From Doryteuthis pealeii (taxonomy: Eukaryota; Mollusca; Cephalopoda; Myopsida; Loliginidae): a stretch of DNA of 64,000 nucleotides. This document shows, piece after piece, positions 12,429 through 22,779 of the stretch (positions within the stretch are counted from its first letter, which is position 1; every line of letters begins with the position of its first letter). The stretch is taken from the NCBI GenBank assembly GCA_023376005.1, contig CM042151.1, forward strand, positions 78,039,510 through 78,103,509. Reading direction: 5' to 3'. Below the pieces are notes generated by a model. It did no database searches. It saw only the letters and a program-made list of their open reading frames with translations, and was not told where the DNA came from. Made by a program: the position numbers and the translations under genes.

Positions 12429-13399
12429 TTCTCCACGTAAAATTACTTTATTTCTCTCCGCTACAATTATGCTTAAACAAATCCTTTATCAAAGGAAAGA
12501 ATATTTTTTTACATAATATACTTCCCTGTCTACACATTTAATAAAATGTTTTTCAAATAATTACATGCATACAATGTTATACACACTTTTTCCACGGGGA
12601 TCAGAGTTCGAAAAATTAAAAAAAAAAAACAAGATTTCGAATGCTGATTTCAAGACAGAAACGCCCACCATATATAAAACATGGCGGATCACTATCTTCT
12701 TACATTATTTCTTCTATTTTCATATCGTTTCAGATATTATTCTATTGTGTCATACAAAGTAAAAACTGATAAATATTTAGAAAATAAATCTTTATTCGCA
12801 AGGCAGAACCATGCAAAAATTCTGATGTTTAGAAAGTTTTTAAAATTTCAATGAAATATTTTAAATAGTTTAGAAACAAAAAGATAAGAATAAATAAAAA
12901 TAGAATGGCTGTTTTGAAATATCTTCTCATGTACGACGGGATACACCGAAAATTATGAATTTCAATTTAGGTATCGAATTCTACGTAGATACAAATTGTG
13001 ACGCTCGCTGTGTCGAATATATAAAATACTTAGAAAATGCAGAGGATATATCATTAGAAAAACAAAAAGAAAAAATATTCTACTTCCTTCAAATCTAATA
13101 GCAGATTTCTGACTATTGTCTATGACAAGGTTTGGGATGAACTTGAAAAGGAAAAGAGAATTTGCTTAGATAAGAGGAAAAGGATTTAGCACTTAAAAGA
13201 TTAAAATCTATGAAAAGTAACTTTCGTTTTTACTTGGTTGATATCAATTCTAATTGTAATGAAATCTGGAAAACCCAATAATTTCTTTGTTTTCTAAGTA
13301 TATCTATATGATTAAATGATGCACGGTAAATGGCTATCAAAATTTGATTGGTAAAAGCTGTATTACATATCTTACACATAAACAAATTATTTCAAGTGA

Positions 13400-13690
13400 G
13401 TGTGATTTCTTGAGAAATGTGATCATTGGTGTGTGCGATGGCATGTTGATCTAGTTTTTTTTATTGTTTTGCTCAATTCAGATCTAAATGGTCCATATTT
13501 GTTGTGTACGATGGAATATCTAGCTTTTTTTTCTTTTAAAGTTCATAGGGCATACCTCTCTTCCTTGTGTACGAGGGAATGTCGACTAAGTTCAATTTTT
13601 CTTTTAAATGACGCAGTGCACACTTCACATATAAATGGCATATCTTCACTGTGTACAATTCTAATTGTAATGAAATCTGGAAAAACATAA
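13400..13690 (-). pseudogene. decayed C2H2 zinc-finger fragment
   Basis: On the minus strand this stretch gives pieces of Cys2-His2 fingers in shifting frames: an FICEVC-type start, FKRKIELSRHSLVH, then HNKYGPF with SELSK. The same pieces, better kept, form the last fingers of the gene at 14696-16220, so this is the 3' end of a duplicated gene copy. It encodes no intact finger array and is surely not functional. Confidence 0.7.
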
Positions 13691-13837
13691 CCAATTATTT
13701 CTCTGTTCTCTAAGTATATCTACAGGTTTACTCTAAACTTTTTGTGCTCGGGTCAATCGAGATGTTTCAAAAAAAAAATCTAATTCCTTTCAAACTAATA
13801 GCAGATTTCTGACTCCGTTGTCTATTTGAATGTATAA

Positions 13838-14090
13838 AAACATAAATGAATTAATACAGAAAGAATGCAAAAGAACATAGATCCGTCCAATAAATATAGC
13901 TTAACACGTGATGAAATATTCTGTATTTTATTTTCGTAACTAACATTAAAGAATCATACCGACAAAGCTTCAGTCCCCTCAGTACATCTTCCCAATCGAC
14001 ATCGATTCTCGTCACAGGAAAAATAATTTTGAAGATTAAAAACAAAAGGGTGAGTACTCCCTAACTTGGTGGAGAATATTATTTTTAAAA

Positions 14091-14156
<66 letters not shown>

Positions 14157-15000
14157 CTATCAGACCCTTCTATAAGTAATTTATTTATCCTATTGGCTAT
14201 TATGCTTAAAGAAAGCATTGATCAAAGGAAATAATATTTTCTACATAATATCCTTCCCTATCTACTCACTTAACCAAATAATCACATACATACAACGTTA
14301 TACACATTTTTTTCCACGTGGATTAGAGTTCGAAAAATAAAAAGCCAAGAATTCTAATACTAATTTCAAGACAGAAATACCCTCCATATTTGGAACATGG
14401 CGCATCACCATCTTCTTATATCATTTCTCCTATTTTCATATCGTTTCAGATATTATTGTCTCGTGTCATACAATGTAAAACCTGATAAATATTTATAAAA
14501 TAAATTTAATAATAAAAAATAAGTTTAATGAGATATTTTAAATAGTTTAGAAAAAAAATATGAGGATAAGTAAAAATAGAATGGCTGTTCTGAAATATCT
14601 TCGAGAGGTTTCAGTACTGTTTTTTGTCAGTGTAAAAGCTGATGTGTTGATAAGTAATCACTACAACGAATACGTAAGTTGCACTTATTACATATTTACG
14701 GCATTTTATCTGTGTGCATACGTACATGGCTATCAAAATGTGATTGATTCGTAAAAGCTGTACTGCATAACTTACATATAAATAAATTATTCGAAGAGTG
14801 TGTGATTTCTTGAGAATTGAGATCATCTGCGTGTGAGACGGCATGTTGATCAAGTTTTGATTTTTTTTCTAAAGTCGCAGTGCTCAACTCAGATCTACAT
14901 TGTTCATCTTTGTTGTGTACGACGGAATGTCGACTAAGTTCAGATTTTCTTTTAAATGTCGCATTGCAGACATCACACACAAATGGTATCTTCATTGTGT
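13838..15000. repeat. duplicated zinc-finger 3' region, copy B
   Basis: Downstream flank and last exon part of the zinc-finger gene (gene reads on the minus strand), matched block by block to 11577-13700. Block caaaagaacatagatccgtc at 13866 is also related to 62230-62420, and to inverted copies near 3720-3560, so its outer part belongs to a wider dispersed family. Confidence 0.7.
14093..14150. repeat. (AT)n microsatellite
   Basis: About 58 bases of alternating AT followed by a short (AC)n. Confidence 0.95.
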
Positions 15001-16220
15001 ACGACGGCATGTTGATCCAGTTCAAATTTTGTTTGAAATGATTCATTGCACTTAATACATGTAAACGACTGCTCATTGCACACAAATGGCCTATCTTCAC
15101 TGTGAATCACGGCATGTTGATCCAATTCTGGTTTTGTTTTAAAAGACATAGGGCACACCTTACATACAAATGGTCTATCCTTATTGTGTTTGTCGGTATG
15201 TTGACTCAGTCCTTCTTTTGATTTAAAAGTCTTAGTGCACACATCACATGTAAATTTCCTATCTTTACGGTGAACGTGGCATGTCGAACCAGTTCTCGTT
15301 TTGATTTAAAAGCCTTTCTGCAAAATGGCCTAACTGTGCATGTCGATCCTTGTCTGACACATACAAATGGTTTATACGTCAATTTACATACTGGAGTGTC
15401 TTAGTGCACACATCACATGTAAATTTCCTATCTTTACGGTGCACGTCGGCATGTCGATCCAGTTCTCGTTTTGATTTAAAAGCCTTATTGCACACATTAC
15501 ACACAAATGACCTAACTTCACGTGAACCGGCATGTTTATATAGTCCTGGTTTTGTTTTAAAAGTCATAGGCACACTTACATACAAATCGTTTATGTTTAT
15601 CGTGTATGGTGGTATGTTGATCCAGATCTCGTTTTCTTTTAAAAGTCTTAGTGCACACTTTACATGGAAATTTCCTATCCACACTGTGCACGACGGCATG
15701 TTGACGTAGTCCTTTTTTGTTTTCAAAGTCTTAGTGCATACGTCACATACAAATGGCCTATGTTCATTGTGTACGACGGCATGTTGATCCAGTTCAAATT
15801 TGTTTTGAAATGATTCATTGCACGTAATACATGTAAACGACTGCTCATTATACACAAATGGCCTATCTTCACTGTGTATGACGGCATGTTGATCCAGTTC
15901 TGGTTTGTTTTAAATGATTCATTGCATGTACTACATATAAAGGAATGCTTATTGTTGTGATTTAACTCATGAACATCCCGATCGAGTTCACTTTTAAAAG
16001 ACTTATTGCACTTACTACACAGAAAAAGATTATTTCCTTTGTGTATATTCATATGTTGAAGAAGACGAAATTTATATTTAAAAGACTTATGACATAAATT
16101 GCATAGAAATGGCCATTCCCTACTTTGTGAGCACATATGCTCAATTAAGTCTGAATTATATCTGAATATTTTGCCACATTCGTCACATTTTAAATCATCC
16201 AATTTATTTTGCTTTTCCAT
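14696..16220 (-). pseudogene. C2H2 zinc-finger protein gene, frame broken
   Basis: Intronless run of about 14-16 tandem Cys2-His2 fingers, a nucleic-acid-binding fold typical of nuclear transcription regulators. I take the start as the ATG at 16220-16218; the first finger begins about 11 codons on and lacks its last histidine. Well-kept fingers read CNLCHKSFKYKFRLLQHMNIH-type, CDVCTKTF, CKVCPMSF, CIKCNESF and a final CKLCSTAF with HVRMH, then TDKMP and a stop at 14696. The linkers are NEDRPFVC, NKDRPFVC or SEDRPFVC rather than the common TGEKPF. The frame shifts at least six times (near 15905, 15725, 15660, 15590, 15390-15250, 15075 and 14900). Shifts cluster in finger repeats and homopolymers, so either a young pseudogene or sequencing error fits. 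No KRAB, BTB or other effector domain is visible. No DNA target can be inferred. Confidence 0.8.
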
Positions 16221-16380
16221 CACTTTCAATTTAATTACGTCTTGATGTTGTTTCCTTTACATTAACATACAATCTCCTCAGTCACGGAAACAATATTATT
16301 CAGTTGAATGTTTTTAGATCTGCTGAATTTGAAAACAGCCTGGGAGTATAGTCCGACGTCAATCCTGCAAGTAATAAAAG
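16221..16380 (-). other. putative 5' UTR and splice acceptor of the zinc-finger gene
   Basis: On the minus strand cttttattacttgCAG ends at 16365 and is followed by about 145 bases to the ATG at 16220. A T-rich tract plus CAG is what an animal 3' splice site looks like, so the zinc-finger exon may begin at 16364, with upstream exons beyond. A similar sequence, including the aatcctgcaa motif, is at 61600-61665. No donor site could be assigned. Confidence 0.4.
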
Positions 16381-16620
16381 GTTTGTTTTTTAAAAAGAGA
16401 GAATAGAATTATTAAATTACTTCTTTTAAATGTTAGTTATAAAAATACAAATTCTCTAATAATTTTAATAAATGTGAGACGTTCAGTGATTTCTCTTTCT
16501 TATTCGAAATGTAATTCATTTCTTACTAATCTCAAACTTTTTTTTTTCATTGTACTTTACTTTGTTTTACTCGTTCTGTAGATACGATCATGACTATAAC
16601 TTGTTCGTATAATTCTAAGT

Positions 16621-17138
16621 TCCTATATATACACGAGGTAAATTTTAATCTTACTATAATGAAAATTATTTGTTTTCCTGTCTATATCGAATCTATTCAA
16701 GTCTCAATTACCTTAATTATTTAAATCGTCACATTCCCCATGATTTTATTTTATTTATACCTCAAATATTAATAAAATTGTTTTACATTACTAATACTGT
16801 TGACTATATCTATATACTAAAAACATGCAATTGTATTTATATGTACAACAAAATAGGTTTACAGTGTGAAAGGGAAGGTTAATTTGCATATTGATATTAA
16901 AAATGTGTTTTTAATAAATATGTGCTTAGTATTATTTATTCTAATAGTTTGTTTTTATCTCAATGAATAGGAAAAATCACGGGGATAAATCTTAAAAGAA
17001 ATTCATTACAAAGAAGAAATAAGTTTAATTTTATTCTTTACTTCCTATTCTAACTAAATAGTTAAATTAGGAAAATTTAGCAATGAAAGACAGGTGTAAT
17101 GGAAGAATAAGTTACAGTTCTATTTCTCGTTTATAACC
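16621..17138 (+). mobile_element. Helitron-like repeat, copy 1, cut by gypsy
   Basis: Begins TCCTATATATAC, a start typical of small non-autonomous Helitrons, and continues through cttactataatg to attaataaaattgttttaca and gtgcttagtattat. The same order is found at 55868-56370 in direct orientation, where the copy runs on to a hairpin plus CTAG end at 56533. Here it stops at 17138, where the gypsy LTR begins after the target duplication TAACC. Sequence right of the 3' LTR (from 55268) aligns loosely with the next part of the other copy. Confidence 0.5.
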
Positions 17139-17310
17139 TGTAGTATCTTGAGATCTCGACCTGGCGGATTAGGGGAATCTCGATAGGGCGAGATCACGGA
17201 AATAGGTAGGTTGACTACTAACGTGAGATACAGCCACAAGGATCTCGAATGTATATGTTCCCGAAATAAACCGTTCTATAAAACGTTAAACCTGAGTTGA
17301 CTTCACTACA
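17139..17310 (+). mobile_element. 5' LTR of Ty3/gypsy element
   Basis: Bounded by TGTAGTATC and CACTACA (TG...CA). Matches the 3' LTR at 55091-55267 through its whole length, with small indels. The left flank is TAACC (17134-17138) and the same five bases follow the 3' LTR (55268-55272), the expected target-site duplication. Contains AATAAA near its 3' end (cccgaaataaaccg). Confidence 0.92.
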
Positions 17311-17312
17311 AC

Positions 17313-17326
17313 TGGCGACGAATGAG
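17313..17326 (+). promoter_or_regulatory. primer-binding site
   Basis: TGGCGACGAATGAG starts two bases after the LTR, the place where a tRNA 3' end primes minus-strand synthesis in LTR retrotransposons. I did not identify the tRNA. Confidence 0.7.
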
Positions 17327-17649
17327 ATAACCACAATTCGGACAAACAAGAACAGAAAAGTGCAAAGAAAAATCCCTTTAGGAAAATTTTAAACAAAAGG
17401 AAACGGCCGTTAGACTACACCGTTAGCCTACCACGTGGAGACAAAAAAAAAGACATTCAAGTAAGTGCTAAATTCCTGTCTACGCTAAATGTTTAAATAA
17501 CTGAAATTTAAACAACTAAAGCACAGGAATAAATTATTCATTACTTTATTTGAAACTTTTGTCGTTGAATTTTTTTGTTCCTTGTGGAATTTAAAAAAAA
17601 AAAAAAAAAATTTTTTTTTGGTTCCTTGCCGAATTAAAAAAAAAAAAAA

Positions 17650-18410
17650 AATGTCTAAAATCATTCCATTAGCAGGATTAAAAGCACCATCACATCTTGA
17701 CACGATTGGCCAACCTGAAAACATTGCACAAAAAGATATGAGGACTGGAAATTAGATCTGGAAATCTATATCACAGCAACAGGTGTGGTAATGCCGAACA
17801 AAAAAAAGAGTTTTACTCGTAACAGGAGACCAGGCGTTCGTGAAATTTGGCGAAATTTACGGAACAGGAAAAAAGGAACAAGAGGCAGCAAGTCCCGGCA
17901 CAAACAAAAGGGACACATACGAGTGGCTATTAGTTTGTTTGACAAACATTTTCCCTTAAAGAAAATATACCAAAAGCTCGCACTAATTTTCGAAATGGAA
18001 CCGAAAACTGGAGAGACGGTGAACAATTTTTGTTACCCGCCTAAAATACTGGTCAAGCCATGCAACTTTAAAGAAGATGCTGACAACCTGGGTCAGAGAC
18101 AAAGTTCTCCTCCATATCAAGGATAAAGATTTAAAAGCCAGACTATTTAGAGAAGGAAACGGTCTGACACTGGAAAAGACTTATGGAAAAATAATTGGGA
18201 AATACCACGAAAAAGGATGCACTAATTTTAGAACCGAAGTCAAACACAAACAGGTATCCAGCAAGGAGTCGAGAAAAACTCCAAAAACGACACCCCTTTG
18301 TTACAAGTCCAGAGCGCAAGGTCATATTGGACCCGGAGTGCATTAAAGCAAAAACCCACAGGATGTAGTCATTGCGGAAAAAGGGCATCTAGATGAGTTC
18401 TGTTTTTAAA
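17650..18410 (+). pseudogene. gypsy gag remnant
   Basis: The gag polyprotein forms the intracellular particle that packages retrotransposon RNA. A start ATG lies at 17651 (MSKIIPLAGLKAPSHLDTIG). The following frames carry WKLDLEIYITATG, IFPLKKIYQ, TRLKILVKPCNFKEDADN-like residues and IKDKDLKARLFREGN-LTLEKTY, the usual capsid order of metazoan gypsy elements. A CCHC zinc knuckle (CSHCGK...GHLDEFC) sits at 18364-18401, one base out of frame in an A run. At least five frameshifts break the ORF. The parts are readable in sequence, so decay is recent or partly sequencing error. Confidence 0.8.
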
Positions 18411-18599
18411 AAGGAAACCCGTAGAAGAAAGAAGCCATCACTACAACAGAGGTGGAAGACACAGCACAAGCAGCAGTGGTCATTCAAAGGTCAGAGAAAA
18501 GAAACCCAGCGTAGTGTGAAGGAAAAAGAAGACACTACTTCATATGACACATACCTATTCAAGCTTTCTGAAGCGGAAGATGTTATAAAAAACTGACAT

Positions 18600-20586
18600 T
18601 AATGATACAAGTATACCCTTGTGATAGACTCAGGAGCCCATCACAACACACTCTCACTGAAGACTTCCAAAACCTAAAAAGGCCAGACCCGAGATTGAAC
18701 TGCAGCATGCAACCAAAAAGCTGTTATCCTTATGCCAGTAAGGAACCTCTTAGAATTTTAGGAAAGCTACACTGAAAGTGCAGATACCCAGCACTGGACG
18801 ATCAGTCACGGCTTCATTTATGTCATCCCTCAAGCACAGCATCACTCCTTAGTGGCAGTACAAGCAAAGCCCTAGGAATCTTAAAAATTGGAATAAATGC
18901 CGATATATTGCAGTGCTCCGAAACAGACATATGGACAGAAATACGGGAGAAATTTCCGAAAGTATTCAAAGGATTGGGCAAGCTCAAAGACTACCAGTTA
19001 AAACTGAAGATGGACCAAATGTCACTCCAGTTGTTCAGCCGGTGCGCAGAATCCCATTTAACAGACGGCAGCATGTTCTTAAGAAACTCCAAGAACTAGT
19101 GGATCTGGATGTTATGAAAGAGTCACAGAACCTTCCAGTGGGTTAATCCATTAGTGACGGCGTTGAAAAGAAAACTAAGGAAGGAGAACATGATATCCGG
19201 CTATGCATCGACATGAGGAGAGCTAATGAAGCCATCATCCGTGAACGCCATCCTGTGCCAACAATTGACGAAACAATTCAGGAAATGTCGGAGGAAAAAT
19301 ATTTCTCCAAAATTGATTTAAACATGGCTTATCACCAAATAGAATTACACCCTGATTCTAGAGAAATCACTACATTTTGCTGCACCCGGAGGACTCTTTA
19401 GGTATAAAAGACTTTATTTGGAGCAACATGGCATCAGAAAAATTTCAACAAATAATGAGCCAAATCATTAAGGAAGACTGCCCTGGTGCCTACAACATGA
19501 CAGATGATTATAATAGTCGGCAGTACAGAAGAGGAAAGCATGATATGAGGAGACCCAAGTATTCAAACCGCTTTGCAGAATGGGACTGACCATCAATGGA
19601 AGAAATGTAAAATAAAGATGACTTCGATAAAATTACATGACATCATCCTATCAGAAGATGGCCTAAAAATCTCTGACGAAAAAGTAAAGGGCGATGGTTA
19701 GCGCTCCTCCACCAAAAAAATGAGGCGTCGCAGGTACGCAGTTTTTCTCGGATTGGCCCAATTCTGCGCAAAATTCGTGCCCAATTTTTGCCACAAAATA
19801 ACCTCCCTCTCTTGGAATCTTACAAGAACAAGACACTGAATGGAGATGGAAGGAGAAGAACAAAATGCTTTTGACCAAGTCAAAAAAAGCACTGTCGAAG
19901 CTCCAGGGATTGGCATATTACGACCTCAGCCTGCCCACCAGAGTCACAACCGATGCCTCCCCCCATAGGTCTAGGTGCAATTTTGGAACAAACAACAACC
20001 TGACAAATACGTGAAAGCCAATCTATTATGCTAGCAGGAAACTCACAGCCACAGAATCTCGTTATTCTCAAATTCGAACGAGAAGCCTGGGAGTATTTTT
20101 GGGGCATGTAAAAAGTTCCAGTTATACCTTCTGGATGTTTGATTTTAAATCCTTACAGACCACAGCTGCACTAGTAAAAGTGCTATCACCTCCTCAAAAC
20201 CACCCTCAGCAAGAATGGAGAGATGGCTGTTATACCTACAGCAGTTTCAAATAGGAAACCATACACATATCTGGCAAAACCACCAAGCGGATCCTTTGAG
20301 CAGACAGCCAATTGATGATGCTGATCAGCCCCGAAGAAAAAAAGAAACAACAGGAAGTACATCGTAGCATTATCAAGGATTCTGTTGCCACAAGCATTAT
20401 CCCCTCGAGAAGTGGAAAGAAGCTTCAAAGGATGACCCACTCTCTCCAAAGTCCGTCAGCAATATCAACAAATGACTGGACCTGTTTCAAAGGTACGTGT
20501 ATTTCAAGCAGGTAAAAATGAAACTTGTGGCACAGCCGGACAGATTGAGTGAATGATGTTAGAGTCTTTGTAATTTGGGGAATACA
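18600..20586 (+). pseudogene. gypsy pol, protease to RNase H, truncated by gap
   Basis: Pol fragment that would encode protease, reverse transcriptase and RNase H. Protease: LVIDSGAHHNTLS at about 18614-18655, with the D-S-G-A active site. Reverse transcriptase: PVRRIPFNRRQHVLKKLQEL (about 19038-19098), then CIDMRRANEAI, KIDLNMAYHQIELHPDSREI (19309-19372) and a catalytic block reading MTDD near 19498 where most relatives have Y-x-D-D or F-x-D-D. RNase H: AFDQVKKAL-like, then PIGLGAIL and ILTDHSAT/ADPLSRQ-type motifs to about 20300. Many frameshifts and stops make it non-coding as read. Unlike the two copies at 48-55 kb, it lacks the TG...CA insertion in RT. It ends at the scaffold gap, before integrase. 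Confidence 0.88.
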
Positions 20587-20686
20587 NNNNNNNNNNNNNN
20601 NNNNNNNNNNNNNNNNNNNNNNNNNNNNNNNNNNNNNNNNNNNNNNNNNNNNNNNNNNNNNNNNNNNNNNNNNNNNNNNNNNNNNN
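20587..20686. other. assembly gap of 100 N
   Basis: Exactly 100 undetermined bases, the conventional size for a gap of unknown length. It joins a contig ending in gypsy pol to one starting at the outer end of a giant inverted repeat. Confidence 0.99.
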
Positions 20687-21289
20687 TTACAATGATATTT
20701 TCTTCTTTAATGAACAAGATATCCCTCTATTTGTTATGATTGAGATTTATCATGCGTGTTAATGGAAGAATATGAGGCAGAAAAATTTTATGTTAGTGAT
20801 CTGGATGTCGATTATAAGTCTAGTAGGTTGCCGCTTGTGAATGATATTTGTGTAAGCTGGATTATAAGTGCAAATAGTGTGTAGTTTATGGAAACTCTTG
20901 TGTCCGTAATTAATAGTATTTGTGTCATCAATCTATTAATGACCCCAATAGATAATTCATTAACCCTTGCTAAGACGAAAAATAGTCCACAACAATCAAA
21001 ACTTCCTAATGTGCTCGTATTTATTAGATTAATATAAGATTAATGATTATGAAATGTTTGCCTGTGAAGTAAGTACTGCTCTTTGTGTAATTTTTCTTTT
21101 TCTTAAGATGGCTCCTGTCGACACGGATGTTTCGAAATGAGTGGGATACTCTGTGGACGTGGCTTTGGTGATCTCGGTCTATATTATTACGTTTGTATTT
21201 ATGTGCTCTGGTTATTGTTGTGTAGTCTATTTGTGTATTAGTAGTGTTGGTTGCTGTATTGTGTAGGTGGTTGTTTGTTTCTCTCTCTG

Positions 21290-22500
21290 TGGGCCGTAGA
21301 GTTCGGCGTTCCAGTAGTGTCATTCTTACCTCGCTTGCGCTCCCGGTTACACTTCTCTTCAGTCTATTCTTTTTGCTCTCGGGCTTTGTCACTGATTTTA
21401 GTTAGTCTGTGTTGGGGAAGGAGAGCATGCAGTGGCTAAGGCTTGTGTCGCACAACATGTCAACATGTGCAATGTTTCTTACAAGGTCTCCATTGGTCTG
21501 ATAGAGGAATAAAGGGTGCTTATGTTGTGCAATGTGTCCTGACACGAGTGTCTGAATCCTACACGTGGCGAGGGTGGTGGAGTGGACTCTGAGCAGTCGG
21601 CCTCCGCTTTGTGTGTATGTTGAGCGTGTCAGCACTTTCCCTCAGGGATATTCTTGAGTGTTATGAGTTTTTAGAGAAAGGTGACTTAAACAAATATTAA
21701 TAAGCTGGCCATAACCTGCGGTCTGGCTTTGCGACTCATTTAGCAGAGGGGGGGGATAACGTAAGATTAATTATTTATTCAACATATACTAGGTAACAAT
21801 ATCACACGAGAAATGGGTTCGGGGTAGTTGACCCCCTTCTATTTCGAAGAGCCTCTTGTAAGCAAAGATACTGGTACCTGGTTGGGGGCTAAATGTAACT
21901 TGTGTTATGGGGCCAGAACTTGTGATTCTAAGAAGTCGCTGTTGTCGCGGAAGGTGCTGCTCAGTGCAGTGTAGGATCCAATTGACAGGAGTTGGGTCCG
22001 GGTACACATCTTTTGTGAAAAGCAGGCCGATAGAGCGTGTAAGGCATTTTGAGGTAGGCAGCTCTGATGTCTACGTTATCCCATCTGAAGCAGTCCTGCA
22101 TAGGCTAACATGACTGACTGGCATGGACACATCTCTACATCTAGATACTGACCTATATTAATTTGTAATTGTACCTGTGTGGCAGGGCCTCCTGTCGAGG
22201 GCTGGGCTTTTTACGTCAGTCATCTAGTGGGATCAATATGTCGAGAGTATAAGTCCAAGAAGGGGTTCATGTGTGACAGGAGCGTAACTAAAAACAAATT
22301 TTTGTATCAGGGGCTCCTTCTGCATCGCTCACTGTTTAATAAGGGTATAGAAAAGGTGACCTAAACTAATATCAGCTAGTTCCAGTAACTTGCGTCTGGA
22401 GGCTGTTCACATACCAGGTATGAAATCAAGAAAATTTTCAAAAAAACCTAGGCTAACAATAGCACCTGAAATGTTTTGGACACCTCTTCGAACCCCCTGA
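21290..22500 (+). mobile_element. short internally deleted LINE, left outer copy
   Basis: Inverted counterpart of 44790-45800, much noisier. Recognisable blocks are ggggaaggagagcatgcagt (21415), ccaattgacaggagttgggt (21979), the gtgtggcagggcctcctgtcg finger region (22170-22190) and the agaaaaggtgacctaaac motif (22350). No frame is usable. Confidence 0.7.
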
Positions 22501-22779
22501 ACAACGAACTGGACCTCTGTTTTTGTTGGCGATAAAGATCTCTTGTATTATTGTGGCGTGTTTATAGCAGATATTAATAAATCGAGAAAGGAGAGAAATC
22601 AGAGACAACGCAAAGACAAAAGTCAGGTGTGAACATCAAAATGGCAAAGCTCAGGTGTAGGATTTCTTCATACATTCTTAGCATTCATTCTTTGTTTCTA
22701 GGTGGGGTTGTTTTCTGGAATTGGTTTCTGGTGTGGATTTTGAACTCAATTAATTTGATACTATTCGACTCTCAGTCCA

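Larger units (their letters stand above)
11577..13700. repeat. duplicated zinc-finger 3' region, decayed copy A
   Basis: The order of blocks (caaaagaacatagatccgt at 11612, aaagaatcataccg, tctcgtcacaggaaaa, (TA)n, atgcttaaa, gttatacac, gcttcagatattatt-type and finally zinc-finger-like codons on the minus strand) is repeated at 13838-15000. Copy A is longer because a foldback at 12186-12375 and its flanks are inserted inside the (TA)n tract, and because it is more decayed. Confidence 0.75.

Noticed and set aside
13433..13690. 85-codon plus-strand open frame
   Set aside because: It is antisense to the decayed zinc-finger fragment.
21024..21392. 122-codon minus-strand open frame
   Set aside because: It lies in the noisy outer palindrome arm and has no counterpart frame at 45710-45990.
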